Shown here in pieces: positions 11,201 through 24,402 of a stretch of DNA of 64,000 nucleotides. The stretch lies in contig WBMV01008405.1 in the NCBI GenBank assembly GCA_013396655.1, positions 496,911-560,910 of the forward strand, given 5' to 3'. Positions within the stretch are counted from its first letter, which is position 1, and each line of letters starts with the position of its first letter. The DNA comes from Campylorhamphus procurvoides (Eukaryota; Chordata; Aves; Passeriformes; Dendrocolaptidae). Under the pieces are notes generated by a model that ran no database searches, was not told the DNA's origin, and was given only the letters and a program-made list of their open reading frames with translations. The position numbers were made by a program, and so were the translations under genes.

Positions 11201-14200
11201 TCAGCGTATGCATCTCCTTTTTTCAGATTACCTTTTAAACCACAGAAGTGAGAGCTTTATTTCTGCTTCCTGTGAGAAAACATTCTTCAAAACATAAGGG
11301 GGAACATGCTAAAACTTATTTCCCTCTTTAACCCTTCCTGTGCAAGTTTAGTTTGTCTGCAAGAGGTGCCTGGCCCTTGGAGAATGTCCTGGAGCTCCCC
11401 AGGTCCCACCCTGAAGCTGCCACCACAGTCCCATAGCATTACTCCAACCCGTAGGTGCACATGCTGTGCTTGTGCAGAGATGACATTATAATGAGCCCCC
11501 GTGCTGCTGTCCCCGAGGGGTGGAAGCTGTGCCTGCATTGTGTGTGGTGCTGCTGGCTCATGAGCCCAGCCCTTGTGAGGGCTCTGCTCCCACAAAAGTG
11601 TGTGGTTGCCACATCCCAGGCAGCCCTGGTGGACAATTAGGACAACATCATGCCTACTGTGGCTGCTACAGGTCTGGTTCTCAGCATGCCACGCTCTCTA
11701 GGGTTAAGCAGCAGAATAAGGATGCAGTGCTGCAAGCAAGAGTTTGCCAGAGAGGAATAATTTGGCTGAAAAAATTCTAAACTCATTTCTAAAAGAGCTC
11801 AGCCATGGGATTTCTGTGCAATGAAAAGCATCACTCTGCTTTTATTCTAAACACAGTTTGGAGTGCTCCTTTATTTTTTTAGAATTGACTCATAAAGACT
11901 ACAGGAGGGCACCAATTAGTGGAATAAACCTCTAATCCTCAGTGCAGTGCCTGCTATAGGACTGCTGTTTAACAGCCTTCTTGCTAATCAATTCTCTTCA
12001 GTCGGCTAAATGCCATAGATGCTATGTAAATAAATGCAAGTTTAAGAGTGTTCTTCTGTGAGCGGTAAAAGCTCTGTTCCTTCTACTCCACCATAAAATC
12101 AGCAGGCATGTTAACAGATATCTACTCCACCTTGTACAAATGACTTTCCTTGTTCGTTTGATTGCTGCAGCTTGGGAAAAACAGAAGCAGGGAATAGCAA
12201 TAAACTGCCTGTTCTTCTCAGGCAACATTTTAAACATCTGATACCTCTATGGCAACCAAGGCATAGCACAAAGATGTATATTTTAGAGTCAAAATGATGT
12301 CCACAGTTTAGGCTGTTATTTTACTTCTGTTATAAATTTTAAGCCGGACTGTCATACTTCAGCTTTCTGGATAAAATGGCTGCTCCTCAACACCTTCTTC
12401 ATGAATAACTTTCATCCAGAGATATTTTTGCCTTAGAAGTTCAGATATTAGTGAAATATATAATAAGTGTAGTTTGAAATGAGGCAGTGTGCAAAATCCT
12501 ATCAGAGACAAATGAAACAAACCCTATCAAGGATGATGGTAAAAGCCATATTGTCCTTAAAGAAACACCTCTAGTGTTTGGTATGTCACTGAGCAACACC
12601 TTTTAGCTAACAAACCTTCTTTCCCTGAGCAGGATCAAAGAAAACTGGACAATTGTGTGTATTTGTCATTTCTCTTGTGTGCTGTCCTGAGGCAAGAGTA
12701 GTGATGCTCAGAAAGGAATAATCAAACTGTTGGTATTTCCAGTATTTCATCCCAGTATCCTTCAACACAGACATCATTGTGAGAAAATGAAGACACGAGG
12801 AGATGAAATTACTTGTCCTGAATTATCTATCAGAACTCTAAATAAAGCATGGGTCTTGTGCACTCATGGCATTGAGAAGACATCTAAAACAAAGTAAATA
12901 AGATGATGCTGTGTCCTGCAAATTTCACTGAGTTGTTTACCTAACATTCTTGTCAGTCTGCATACTTATGCTGAATTACAAATATTAAATAAACAAAACA
13001 TTTTCTTTGAGTGTCTAACATTTAAGAATTTTCCAAAGCTCCAAAGTTCCGATATCTTCTCTGTGTAGGGAGATGTATCCTTTCCTCTTCTTTCTGCACA
13101 GGTTTTTAATAATTTCTTATAATGCTGTGATACATACCATTGACAACTTCAAACACTCACTCTTTTTGCAGATAAATGATCTTAATTATATAAATTCCTT
13201 CTGCATAGTGGGAATTTACTATTATAACAGTATTTTGTATATTAATAGTAACTGATTTCTGCATATATTATTCATCAATATTTTAGTATGTAGGGCAGGT
13301 GATGAGGTTTTCTCTGATCAAAGTAATAAGTCAATAGAGATAAGCTATACTGACAGATCACATGCACAATAAGCATGATTGCTGAAACCTAAGAACTTCA
13401 TAAAGCAGAAACAAACATGCCACATTTCTTGCTCTCCAAATGTTACCAGCTGTGGAGCTTGTTCCCTCTGATGCACACAGACACACAAAATTTTCAGCGT
13501 CTTTATGAAGTATATTTATTAAGTCTAGAGAACCGAACCTATTGACATACTGCACATGTAAAACAATCCTGGAATCATTAGTTTAATTAATAGGCAGTTA
13601 AATGAGTTCAGAATATGTTTATAACAGTCAAGATTGATTAAGGAGGAATCTTCATGAATTCAGTAAGAGCAAAAGGTGGTAGCTGAGCCTGTAAATTCAG
13701 CCCAGTGCAAACTAAAGGACAAAGAGCTGGTGATTCAAAAAAAAGATATGGAAAAGAGTTCAGTGAGCCCTGGTGAAATTTCATAATAGCAAAATATAAA
13801 AATTTCTTTGGAGATTATTTGACAAGGTTTGTTTCTTTAACTTTATTTCATTTTTTATTTTTTTAGTATGAGAGACTTGGAAATTTTATTTTTGGTTTTC
13901 TTAAATTATCAAGACCCTATCCATTTAGGAAAACCTTTAGGGGATTTCTCTCTACTGTGCACTGGACTGAAAATATACATGCTTAGTATAAAATAGATTT
14001 AAAATCTGAAGCATAGTTTCCTGCCAAAGATCTGTGTCTGCTATTACTAGGGCTAGAGGTTTGTCACATTAAACCATGCAAGTTGTCATGGGGAAAATGC
14101 AAGGTAAGCATCATGAGTGTGTAGTAAAAAAACATGGATCATTTTATTTAAATACAGATATTATTTATTCTTAAATACACATATTAAAAACCCCAAACAA

Positions 14201-14404
14201 ACAATTTTGTTGACTATCTTTTATTCAATGGCAATAATAGCACAGAACCATTATTGCCCCCTCTTCATTTCAGATGACTTCTGTAGGGGCTGCCAGGCTA
14301 AACCCTGGGACCCTGGCAGATCCTGCCAGCCTTCAGCCCTCCGATGGGAAACTGTAGGTACCTGTGGTTAGACAAGCTGAAAGTCATTGCTATTACAGAT
14401 TTTC
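8203..14404. other. Intergenic sequence, no gene seen
   Basis: No gene is supported. An AT-rich low-complexity patch made of aaataaat/atataaat motifs lies at about 8,728-8,805. A T/G-rich tract lies at 10,649-10,730. The longest frame is 139 codons at 8,899-9,318 on the plus strand. It has no recognisable domain or signal and an unremarkable composition, and it sits in DNA with no splice or promoter context, so I do not call it a gene. Confidence 0.55.
10649..10730. repeat. T/G-rich low-complexity tract
   Basis: Runs of T broken by single or double G (ggtttggtttggg, ttgttggttttgttgttg). Almost no A or C occurs on the plus strand over about 80 bp. It is probably a decayed poly-T tract, and no function is inferred. 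Confidence 0.75.
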
Positions 14405-14670
14405 ACCCCTAAACCATATCGCCATGTGCCGCATCCAGATGGCTCTTGAACCATTCCAGTGATGGTGACTCCACTGTCCCTGTAAGACTTATTCCAATGC
14501 ATATAGCCACTATTTCAGTGATTTTTTTCCTAATTTCTAATCTGCATCTCCCCTGGTGCAACTTAGGGCCATTCCCTCTTATCCTTTCACTTGAGACACA
14601 GCAGAAGAGACTGACCCCCACCTCACTACAACCTCTTTTCAGGTATTTGTAGATGTCTCTGGGCTCCTTC
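14405..14670 (-). mobile_element. CR1 LINE fragment, 3' region without tail
   Basis: The plus strand reads ccatgtgccgcatccagatg, then ggtgactccactgtccctgt, and later cctaatttctaatctgcatc and tcccctggtgcaacttaggg. These are reverse complements of successive blocks of the avian CR1 3' UTR. It differs by several small substitutions and deletions. The last roughly 100 bp and the tail repeats are missing, so both ends are truncated or eroded. Confidence 0.87.
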
Positions 14671-16249
14671 CATGGACACAGCTGAGATTAGGGTATCCTC
14701 ATCACTTGCCCAGAGAAGTATATTTCCCTCCACTAACCAGTAAATCAACCCTGGTGAATTAACCTCCAGGAGCTAAAATCTGTCTCTACAGATTTTGCCC
14801 CCTGTTAAGCCTCCTTCCATCCAAACCACTGGTGTCACAGAATTAGAGGAGGAGCCTTCCTACTAAAAGTAGCTCAGTCAAGTCAGTGTCCACCTTCCAC
14901 TGGGAAGAAAGGTCCTGCTTCCTCTCCCCTGCCCCTTTACCCCAGCTGCAGGTACCCTCCTCCCTCCTCATATTGGCTTTGGAAATTGTGTGGCCGTAGG
15001 GCAAGCCACCTCTCTTGACAGGTTGACATATCTGGCAGGAAACTGCTCGTGTATTTGCATATTTGTTTATGTGCAGTGTTAGATTTCTACTGGGTCAGTT
15101 CTCTGAATTGATTTGTCCCAGGGCTATCTGACCACCAGAGCGATCCCAAGGGGAATGGGGCAGGAGTGTGTGGCTGGGGGAGGAGAGAGGGTGAGAAGCA
15201 GGATCTTCTTTCATGGTAGGACTCAGCAAAATGTGAAACCATAGCCAGAAGATGAAGCTCAGTGGTGGCTCAGTGTCCTGCCTGCTTCCATCACACACTC
15301 CTGTCTTGTCCGTGCACCAGCTCCAGGATCTGCCTTTGCAGAAAGCCTGGTGCTTCGTTGCAGTCTTTCTTTTCAGCTGCACTGACAGAAATGCATTTCT
15401 CTACTTGCTGTGTAAGCAGGCAAGGGCCCACCCAGCCTGATGGGAGGGAGCAGGCAGGTCAGGAACATGGGACCACAGCAGATAGATAGGACACAGATGG
15501 CTAGAAATACTTTGGAGGAGGAAATCGTGAGCTCTGGCTGTGAGATTGTATCCTTGAAAGCCAATCTGAAAGTGTTCACGGTGTCCCTCTTTCCACATCA
15601 CTCGGCACATCTTTCTCCTCTTAAGAAACAAATGTCTCCTTATGGCAAGAGCTGTGGATTGAGTTCAAAACACATGAAGGCAGCTGAAAACAAAATGTGT
15701 GTGACAGCTATCGCGAAACTGCAGCTTTATCAGTGATGGCTGCCTGGATGTCTAAGCAGTGCTGAAAAAAGTCCAACACACTGCGGTGGCAGTCATCAAA
15801 CCCTGACATGATGGGAGGTGTCCTTTCTGTCCATACACACATCCCAGAAGGCAGAACTGTCTTTCTGCATCTGGCTTCTAAAAGCCTCCTTCTCGTTCTA
15901 CACATATCAATTCAGTCTTGTTTCCTTCTCCATGAAGAACAAATGCGAGCATTTGGGTTTAGTAAACCACAGCTGTGAGATACCTCTGACAGGGAATCTG
16001 CAAACCCAAATCCCCCAGTCTGATGAATATTCTCAAAACTAAGCACATTCAAGCTTCTGTGCACTGGATATCACATGGGCTTTCACAAGATGTGAGGGAC
16101 TGGCAAAACAGAATAGTGAGCTTAATTATGAAACAAAAAGAAACTCTGAGAGCAGCTATGCAGTAACTAAGGGTGCCTAAAAACAGGGATTAACTCTGCC
16201 TTCTGTAGATTTGTAGGACTAGCTGTTACAGGCTTGGTTTATCACTGTC

Positions 16250-16274
16250 TTATACCAATTTTATGTTGGTATAA
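16250..16274. repeat. Short perfect inverted repeat
   Basis: TTATACCAA at 16,250-16,258 and its exact reverse complement TTGGTATAA at 16,266-16,274 are separated by 7 bases. A further pair, tggttt upstream and aaacca downstream, extends the symmetry with an unpaired interior stretch. It is too short to assign to a transposon family. Confidence 0.7.
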
Positions 16275-18144
16275 AACCAGGATGATAGAGATGTGCTGAA
16301 CAGCCCTAAGTATGCATCTCTTCTGTCATACACTCTCACAGGCATAAAACCAGCTAATAATTGAGAAAATGAAAGAAAAACCTACTAAAAATGAAATGGT
16401 AGAAATGTCAGGTGTGGGGGAAGACAATCATTATACTCCTTGATCAATGCACTTTTACTGCAATGATCTGTCCTGAGGGGCAACAGAAATTTATTGAAAA
16501 TCTTAATTTTCAGCAAAATAAAGACCTCTTGCAAAGCAGCATTAAAATGTCTTTGATAACTAATTAAACAAGGCTGAAGTTTCTTGAACACTCTAGAATT
16601 AAACATGCACATATTTGGCCATCTCCATCTTATCATGTTATTTAATGCTTGCAGCTCTTTGAACCCTATTCTGTCATTATTGAGCTTGTTGTGCAGTACT
16701 TTATTGGTTTAGGAAACACTTTGATTCACAGGGGCTTACTCACAGCATAATATTCTATCCAAGAGAAACAAGTGTGTGACCCTCTCTACAACAGCAGCAC
16801 ATTGCAAAATCTATATTCCTCACAAAGCATGTGCTCATGCCATGAGAATTCATATTTCTTTAAAATTATAGGAGTCTTTCTCAAGTGCAAAAGGCATTAG
16901 GAAGTGCACTTGAAAACACTCTGAAGTTCAGGAAATGCCAAGGAACCTCATTTCTAAGTGTGTTTATTTGCACAGAAATGTCAATATGCAGAATGACTGC
17001 TGGGCTAGAACAATGCAGGACAAGAACTTGCAGAAAGAGGAGAAAGAGTGAGCATATTGTGAGGAAAATACACCTTGCATGGTAGCAGGACTTTCAAATA
17101 ATGGCTTCATTTAATTCCATCTATGCTCAGTTAATCTTACCTATTTCAAATATTGCAAATGTATTTCTCATGAGATTGCTTCAAAGAAATATTTGGCTTG
17201 CATTAAGTCAGTAATAATCAGTGGCAATATTACAGTAAATGTACATGAAGTTTATGAGCAACTACACAGTGGGGCATAAAGATATCTATTTGTAGTTTAC
17301 AGGTTTTATGAGTTTTGTCCAGAAAAAAAAAACAAACAACAAACTTTTGAGAAGCCTATTTACCCAAGTAGATATTTGGATACACTCATTTACTGTACGC
17401 AAAAGCAGACTTGTGTCATCTGTAATGTTTACTTTGATTAACTATAGATTGTTTGCCCTTTGGTTGCTGCTAATGTTCTGTGGAACCATTTGTTTTCCTG
17501 CAGAGTTAATGGTATTAAAGGACAAGGTATTGCCTTCCTTTTAGGATGAATCAATTTTAAAAACATTTTTGTTTAGAAGGGAAAAAAAACCACAAACAAA
17601 CCTATTTCCCAGTCTCTCACCTGTTCGCTATAGGAGTGTGCATGAAACACAGACACCTGGGACATGGAGCTTATTAAGGAATAAGGAGGAATATTTTTGT
17701 GAGGAGCATTCTGCTAAATTATTGGCAACAAATCACTTGCCCCCCAGGACATGCAGCACTTATGTTTCTATTGGTAAAACCTGGAGGGAACCTAAGTTTA
17801 CCTACTATTTATCCTGAAAGGTTTTAATAAAGACTTGATTGTGAAAGGGTTTCCAAGTAATGACTTGTGGATGGTGAATGTGTCCCAATCCAGGGAAAAT
17901 AAAGGTTCTGTTGCATGTTTCAGAATCTTCGGGATTTAGAAGGTGGCCAGTGGAATTTATGAAAAGCAGTGTAAATAAACACCTCAGGATGTGATCATTT
18001 GAGGTAGTTTCTTGTAATTGGTCTTTCCTCTCCTTTTCCCCTTATTTATTCATCCCTGTTGTGCAGCTGTGACTATTTCCTTTTGCAAAAGCTGGGCAGG
18101 CTCAGAGCTGGTGCAGAGACCCAGGCTGGGATGGGCTGGTCCCA

Positions 18145-18182
18145 CTTCGATGCACTCAAAGAGTTTCGATGCACTCATAGAG
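18145..18182. repeat. 19-bp tandem duplication
   Basis: Two adjacent copies of a unit reading cttcgatgcactcaaagag and tttcgatgcactcatagag differ at two positions. It is probably a local replication-slippage event. Confidence 0.85.
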
Positions 18183-21100
18183 AACCCTCCAAATGTGCCT
18201 TCTCAGTACAAACCAGAAAATGAAGGCTCAGGATTTCCTTGTCCATGTTAAGAGAGATGCTGTACCTGTCACAGGTGGGGGCTTTGTCACCCTACAGTGC
18301 TTCATAGGTGATGATCTTCCCTCCTTTACTCTCTGTGGAGGAGCTTTTTGACAACAGACTTTTTTCCACCTGGAAAATGGAAGCAGCTTCACTGCTCATC
18401 TTTCCCACGGGAGGTTTTCAATGGCAGCTGTGCTGCAGCAGCACTGCAGAGCTTGGGGAGTCCACTGCTCTCACACCACAGAGACAGAGAAAGGCATGTG
18501 GGTTTGAAGAGCCTTTTGAGAGACTCTTGAACCTGAACTTGGTTGCCTCTGTGCCTGTTGTGAATGAAAGCAAAGAGCCAATTGGTGCTGACGAAACTCA
18601 CACTGCAGTAAAGGCAATTTAAATCCTAAGCATGTTTTGCTCCAAGGCTATGCAGACATCTCCATTTGGTCACTGCTCTGTCTTTTTATTCCAGCACTGT
18701 TGTAGGAATGTAAATCAGGACAAAATGGTTTCTGTTCCTAAGTAGATGCTTAAGTTATGGCCAGCAGACCTAAATTTTAATTATCATCAAGGTAATTGTG
18801 TACTAACATTTTTTTCTTCTGTTTCAGGCTGTAATTATCTCATTTTACACCTTTATGGTCACTGCTTGTTTTCATGGGCAGACTTTGTGCTGTCCCTCAC
18901 ACTGAGTTAAAAAACCATCTAAAATTACTAGCACCACAATTAGGACTGAAACCAGGAACAGCGCTCCCTAGTAATTACAGATATGATGAGCAAACGTAAT
19001 TTATGTTGGCTTTTTATCACCAGGAGTTTTACAAAAGGGAAACAAACCAAAACAGGTCAACATCAACATACTTCTTTTTTGCCAAACTTCTTTTTTGTCC
19101 CCTCCTCCTGGTTTCTGTGAGCTGTGGCCACACAATGGGAAAGCTGTGGGCTGAGCATGTCTGTTTGTCAGGAGTTGCTGCATCTCTCGAGAGTGTAACC
19201 TGGGGATGAACCACACTGGAGCTCATCCACCTTCCCCCTCTCCTCCCTCTGTGCCACATCCTCAGTGTCGTGATGGTTGTTTGCAAGGGTGTAATAATGG
19301 AGGTGACAAAGTCAGAGGACCCAGTGGATAGGAACCCTCAACACTGAGCGTGTTGTCAAGCTACAAGAAGCCAACACAGTGATGTTTGGCCCCACATCCT
19401 CCTTCCAGGAATGTCTCCTGGGCAAAGGTCCATTGCAACCTCTCTCATTTCAAGATACTGCAAAAGCACTTTAAACAATTAAAAAATTATGACTTTTTTT
19501 TAAAGTAATTGTTTATATTTGGGGGAGTTGCGAGCTTGCTTTTTTAGAGGTAATTGTATAAAACCCCAGATGTTTCACATTTAAATCACTTATCATGAGT
19601 CCTGAGGTCTGGTGATGCACTCAGGCAGGTCCTAAGGTTTAGAGGTCTGGTGCCATCTGGTAGAACATCCATATGTTATCACTCTGTCCTTTCAGTGGTA
19701 TATCAGACATTAAAAAATTCTGCCTCTTATAATTTGTCTTTCAGTGTGCTTTACAATAATATTAACATAGCAATAAACCCCAGGAAGTTAATAGATATAT
19801 ATGCACGTAACATTAATTCCAATGTTGAATAACTAAGTAAGATAAGAGTGCTTTTTCTCCTCCCTTGCATTTTCATGGAATAAGAAACTGGTAATCTGCC
19901 TGAAAACCCTCCTTTAAAATGTTGCTTCAGAATCACTGACTAGAAAGATCAAAACATTTCCTGAAATACTGTGGTTAGCACAGGGTCACAGTAGAGATCA
20001 AATGAAAGAATTGCACCATGTCCCAGTTGAGAAAGGTGAGTCTTTTGCCCACTACATTTTCTCTTTTGTAATTTTGAAAATTTCTTCCAAAAGAACATTA
20101 TTAAGATACCTGTACATATTTTATTGTGCATATATCTGTATTTATATACATCCCATATATACAGCAAGTGCAAAGATTTTGGTTGCTTCAAGTGCAACTG
20201 CAAAAAGAGAAGTTACTTCACAAAATTAACCGGTAGCAAAACATTGTAATTTTTCTTGGAAGGATAAGAAAATATGAATAAAGATTAGATTTAGAAAAAC
20301 AAAAATGCATCTGGAAAATGTGCTGAAGCAGTAAGTACTAACTATTGTTCTTTATCACATTGTGGTTGGATAGTCACCTACAGCTACAGCAGTGTCAGGT
20401 GCCCTTGAACACCTCTGAGTTCTGCATGACAATGGCTCTATACTTTTCTGATAATCGTTAACTGAAATATATAGAAAGGTAAATTAAATAAAATATAGGG
20501 AATATCAGAGTATCAGTTGTAACTGAGCATTGGAAACCGTAGAGCCACAATGTGTTGTCTGGTTTATAGTGTATCCGAAGTTCATCTGGAAGTTGAAAGG
20601 GGCTGCAGGAAGACATCTAATACACCTAAGAGATAACAGTGTAAATCAGGTTTTGTGGTAATTAAGGTATGTGTGGTGAAAACAGAGGCAGATGCGTGTT
20701 TAGATTAGCGAGTTATGCTAGATATGATAGGTGATGAAATTTCAAGAATTGATTGCCAAATTTGTTGTTGTTCTCACTCTGGGCAGATATTTTGGAGTAT
20801 GAGTAGAGTCATTAGCAGCACTTCTCTCAACATGTACCAGTGTAATGGTTAGTAAAACATCTGAAAACATGCTGTGCAGCCCTCTGTACAACTGGCTGCT
20901 GATATTGCCCAATAATTTTGCCTTATGTATTGTCTTTTACCTCTGGGTTTCCTTTAATGATATTTTCCCACCTTTTTGCTGTCCTAATCCCTGCTTTTGA
21001 AGACTAAAATGACATATATGACACAGCATTCCGTTCTCTGGGTCAGTAGGAATAGTCACTTGCTGAGAGTGAATCACACATCAAAGAGGCATTTTGAATG

Positions 21101-21794
21101 GTCATTTTAACCCTGCAACACTCTGGCATATACCAAAGAAAACTATCTTGGCAAGGATCAGTGTTATTGACAATGTTATCTTCCCAGCTTCGTACATGGC
21201 AACAACTTATGCTTTTAATTTATCATAGTTCGCTTCTGAAGTCTGGAGTTGTCATGTAAAGCCAAGTAGAACAGATGTTGTTATGATGATGATTATTAAC
21301 ATCATTATTGATGTTGTTTATAAATTAAAGCCTGTTTAGCGGAGCAGTTACATGCCTGCTTTAATCCTGGGGAACTGAAAGGACCACTGAGCTCCCCATG
21401 CTTGTTTAAAGTCTGCTTTAAATAGCGATGAACCTGAACATAAATTTAAGTGCTTCACTGAACTGGAGCCTACAAGAAGTATGGAAAGTCTCATCTTCTT
21501 CATGGGACAAACCTTTGTTCATTCCAGCCAGACCATGCAGACATAAATCACGCTGAGCAGCCGAAGAAGCATCTCTGCATAAATTCCCGGATTGTTCAAA
21601 CTTAACACCTAATTATGGAGCTGTGAACCCAGATACACTGAAGGCGGTTTGAAAGGCTGCCTGAAACATCATGGGTTGAGATGCCTTTGTCGGGAGCATT
21701 GTGCTGTGATGTGTAACGTGGGTAGATTCCTGTGGGATGTTGACAGTTTGTGGGAAATGCATGTAGGAGGAACTGGGTTACGAAGACCAGGGGG

Positions 21795-21880
21795 TTTAAT
21801 TTTTTTTTTTTCTCTCTCTCTCATTGTACTGTATGTGGGCTTGGAGGTTTTTGGGGGTTTGGTTTGTTTTGTTCACTTTT
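21795..21880. repeat. Poly-T, (CT)n and T/G-rich tract
   Basis: A run of 12-13 T is followed by about six CT dinucleotides. After a short interval comes a T/G-rich segment (ggtttttgggggtttggttt). This is a low-complexity sequence with no coding content. Confidence 0.75.
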
Positions 21881-22839
21881 TAAGGTGTGGGGAAGGAAGA
21901 GCTTCTGATTTTGGACAAATCTGGCCACTACATGCAGCATGTCATGAGTCACTTGTTCCTGAAGGTTCGATACTGCACTGGTCTTACCCTCCCAAAAGGA
22001 TACTGGCTGACACTCCTGAAAGCTCTAATGTTCCTTTTTTTTTTGCTCATGGCATTTATATTGAGTGATCATCACTTGAAAAGTTATGGATTTATGTAAT
22101 AAATTAATTAGCTCTGCCTGCCAGTCTGTCTCTGCTGGGACTTACTCAGTTTTTTCCAAACACTAACAGCTCTCAGAATTATTATTTGCCTTTAAATAAT
22201 TTGTCAGGGAAATATTTTTTTCCCTTTCACATCAGAAAAGTGGATTTTTTCCCCTCCCTGTTGTTCTGGCCTTAAGCATAGGGCAGGCATGATTTGGGTA
22301 GTGGGTTTTCCACATCCAAACATACAGAGTTTAAGCTTCACTGGCTTACAGCAGTGCAAAAAATGGGCCAGAAGCTTTGCCATTGTAAAAGGACGAATCT
22401 TACCTTTATGAACAACTTGTGACGAGGGCTTGAGATACCACATCCAAAGTAGTCCTGCCATTAGTTATGAAAAAACAATTTTCATGGCACTCACTCTCCC
22501 ATACTTTCTTTTTCCTCTCCTGAATGTATGCTGTCATGTGATATCAGACCAGGATCTGTTTAATCTAAGGATGGTGTATATACAACGTCTTGCATATTCT
22601 AATTTTCTTTATGAGTGTTTAGTCCATTTTAATCCTGCTAGAACAAAGAGTTCCAGAGAATAATTTTGTGTTTGTGTTGTGAGAAAAAATACAGTCTTCT
22701 ATCATTCCTTATGGATTTTTATCATGTAATGTTTCTGCTTTTTGAATGAGAGAAACATTGAATAGGAGCACAGGATATTTCATTTGTATTAGAGTCATCA
22801 TATTGCAATATATTCCTCTAATATATTCCTTCTTATTTT

Positions 22840-23010
22840 GTCTTTAAATTAAATGGACCTAATCCTTTTTATCTTCTCACATAGTAAATTCTTCATTCCT
22901 CTACTTATTTTAATTATTTTTTATCTGAATCTCCTCTGTTACTGTATTATCTCCTCTAAAAGCACTGACCAAAGCTGAACACTGTGCCAGTTGGCAGTGT
23001 ATTATTCATT
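22840..23010 (-). mobile_element. Possible ancient LINE (CR1/L3-like) fragment
   Basis: The plus strand contains ctgaatctcctctgttactg, followed about 25 bases later by actgaccaaagctgaacact. This resembles the reverse complement of the 3' region of old amniote CR1/L3 elements, where a block ending in 'aactgaacacag...ccag' recurs. Divergence is high and the boundaries are uncertain. The identification rests on memory of consensus wording, not on an alignment. Confidence 0.4.
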
Positions 23011-23320
23011 TACCTACCACATTATACTGTTTATAATGTTTTCCACCCTGTGTCTTATGCCTCATAATACATAATTTGTCTTTTTTCCCCCACAGATTAT
23101 ACACTCTACAGAAGCTTTCCTGCAGAGTTGTCATCAGGAGTGATCCAACCTTTTTCCAGAGTGTCACAGTTTATAAGTCAATAAAGTGTCTGTGACTTTC
23201 CAAACTCTCCTTACTAATTGTCACTGCTTTTCATTTATTTATTTAATGTAGTGGGCTGACATTCATCTGGCCTTGTAAGGGTCCTCACCATGTTTTTCCT
23301 CAATTTTAGCCAAGATTTTA

Positions 23321-23856
23321 CTGCGTTCAGTTTTTGGCCCCTCACTATAAGAAAGACATTGAAGTGCTGGAGCAGGTCCAGAGAAGGACAATGGAGCTGG
23401 GGAAGGGTCTGAAGCATGAGTCTGGTGAGGAGCAGCTGGGGGTATTTAGCCTGGAAAAAAAGGAGGTTCAGGGGGGCCCATATCACTCACTACAAGTACC
23501 TGAAAGAAGGGTGTAGCCAGGTGGGAGTTGCTTTCTTCTCCCAAGTAAAAAGTGATAGGAAAAGAGGAAACGGTCTCAAGTTGCACCACGGTAGGATGAG
23601 ATTGGATATTAGGGAAACATTCTTCTCAGAAAGTGTTTTCAAGCATTGGAACAGGTTACCCCAGGGAAGTGGGGGAGTCACCAGCCGTGGAGGTGTTGAA
23701 AAGAACAATAATGGGTCTTCTATATAATAAATTGCTATAAAGTGTAAATGTGGCACTTAGGGACGTTGTTTAGGGGTGGACTTGGGAGTGCTATGCTAAC
23801 AATTGAACTTGATGATCTAAAATGTCTTTTCCATCTCAAATGATTATGACTGTGTG
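23321..23856 (+). mobile_element. CR1 LINE fragment, about 535 bp of 3' end
   Basis: The longest recent-looking CR1 piece in the window. It runs from the end of the CR1 ORF2/3' UTR (gaagtgctggagcaggtcca, then gagaaggacaatggagct) through the blocks gaaacggtctcaagttgcac and ggaacaggttaccccaggga. It then enters the 3' end (gaacttgatgatctaaaatg followed by tcttttccatctcaaatgat). A stretch of about 30 bases at about 23,706-23,738 does not fit the usual CR1 order and looks like a small insertion. The open frames within it are not functional. Confidence 0.9.
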
Positions 23857-24343
23857 TGTTTCTGTGTGCCTGTTCTGCAGATGCTCCCACATAAGCACAT
23901 AGCCCTTTCCTGGGTTCATTCCCATCAATAGCCCCACCAGAAGACATGGGACACCCCTCTTCGGTCTCTGCTGTGCCACCTGAGTTGTTTGTTCTTGCTC
24001 TTCATTTTGGCCTCTGTGCTGTGTTCCAGTTGTTAGTGCAGAGCTGTTGCTGGAGCACATCTGAGCTGCCTTTGAACTTGCTAGCTCAGGTGAAGCTGGC
24101 AGCAGAAGGCAGTGTGGGAGGCTGCGAGCCCTCCTGGCTTGCACAGCCTCCATTAGGTAGCTGTGATGATCTCTCTGCTGATACACCTACCCTCCTGCAG
24201 TGCGGGAACTACGCTTGAAAAAAAAAAAAATTACTCAAGTAAAGCTCCTCAACCTTCAGCTGCACCTCTGAGGGCAACTTGTTCGTGGCCTCCATATCTC
24301 AGCCATGAGGAGGATTCCTCCACAGGTGTTGAGCAGTCTTTCC

Positions 24344-24402
24344 AGAAAAAAAAAAACAAAACACAAAACAAACAAAAGCCAAACCAAAACAAAAAACCCA
24401 AA
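24344..24402. repeat. A/C-rich low-complexity tract
   Basis: A run of about 11 A is followed by caaaacacaaaacaaacaaa and similar words. It is the opposite-strand counterpart of the T/G tracts elsewhere in the window, and may be a decayed poly-A. Confidence 0.75.

Larger units (their letters stand above)
14671..23320. other. Intergenic sequence, no gene seen
   Basis: No gene is supported, and open frames stay at or below about 140 codons. Visible structure: a small palindrome at 16,250-16,274, a 19-bp tandem duplication at 18,145-18,182, a T-run with a CT tract at about 21,795-21,880, and a probable old LINE fragment at about 22,840-23,010. The block 21,320-21,700 is balanced, non-repetitive and rich in TAAA/TTAA words. 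It could be a conserved non-coding element. Confidence 0.55.
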
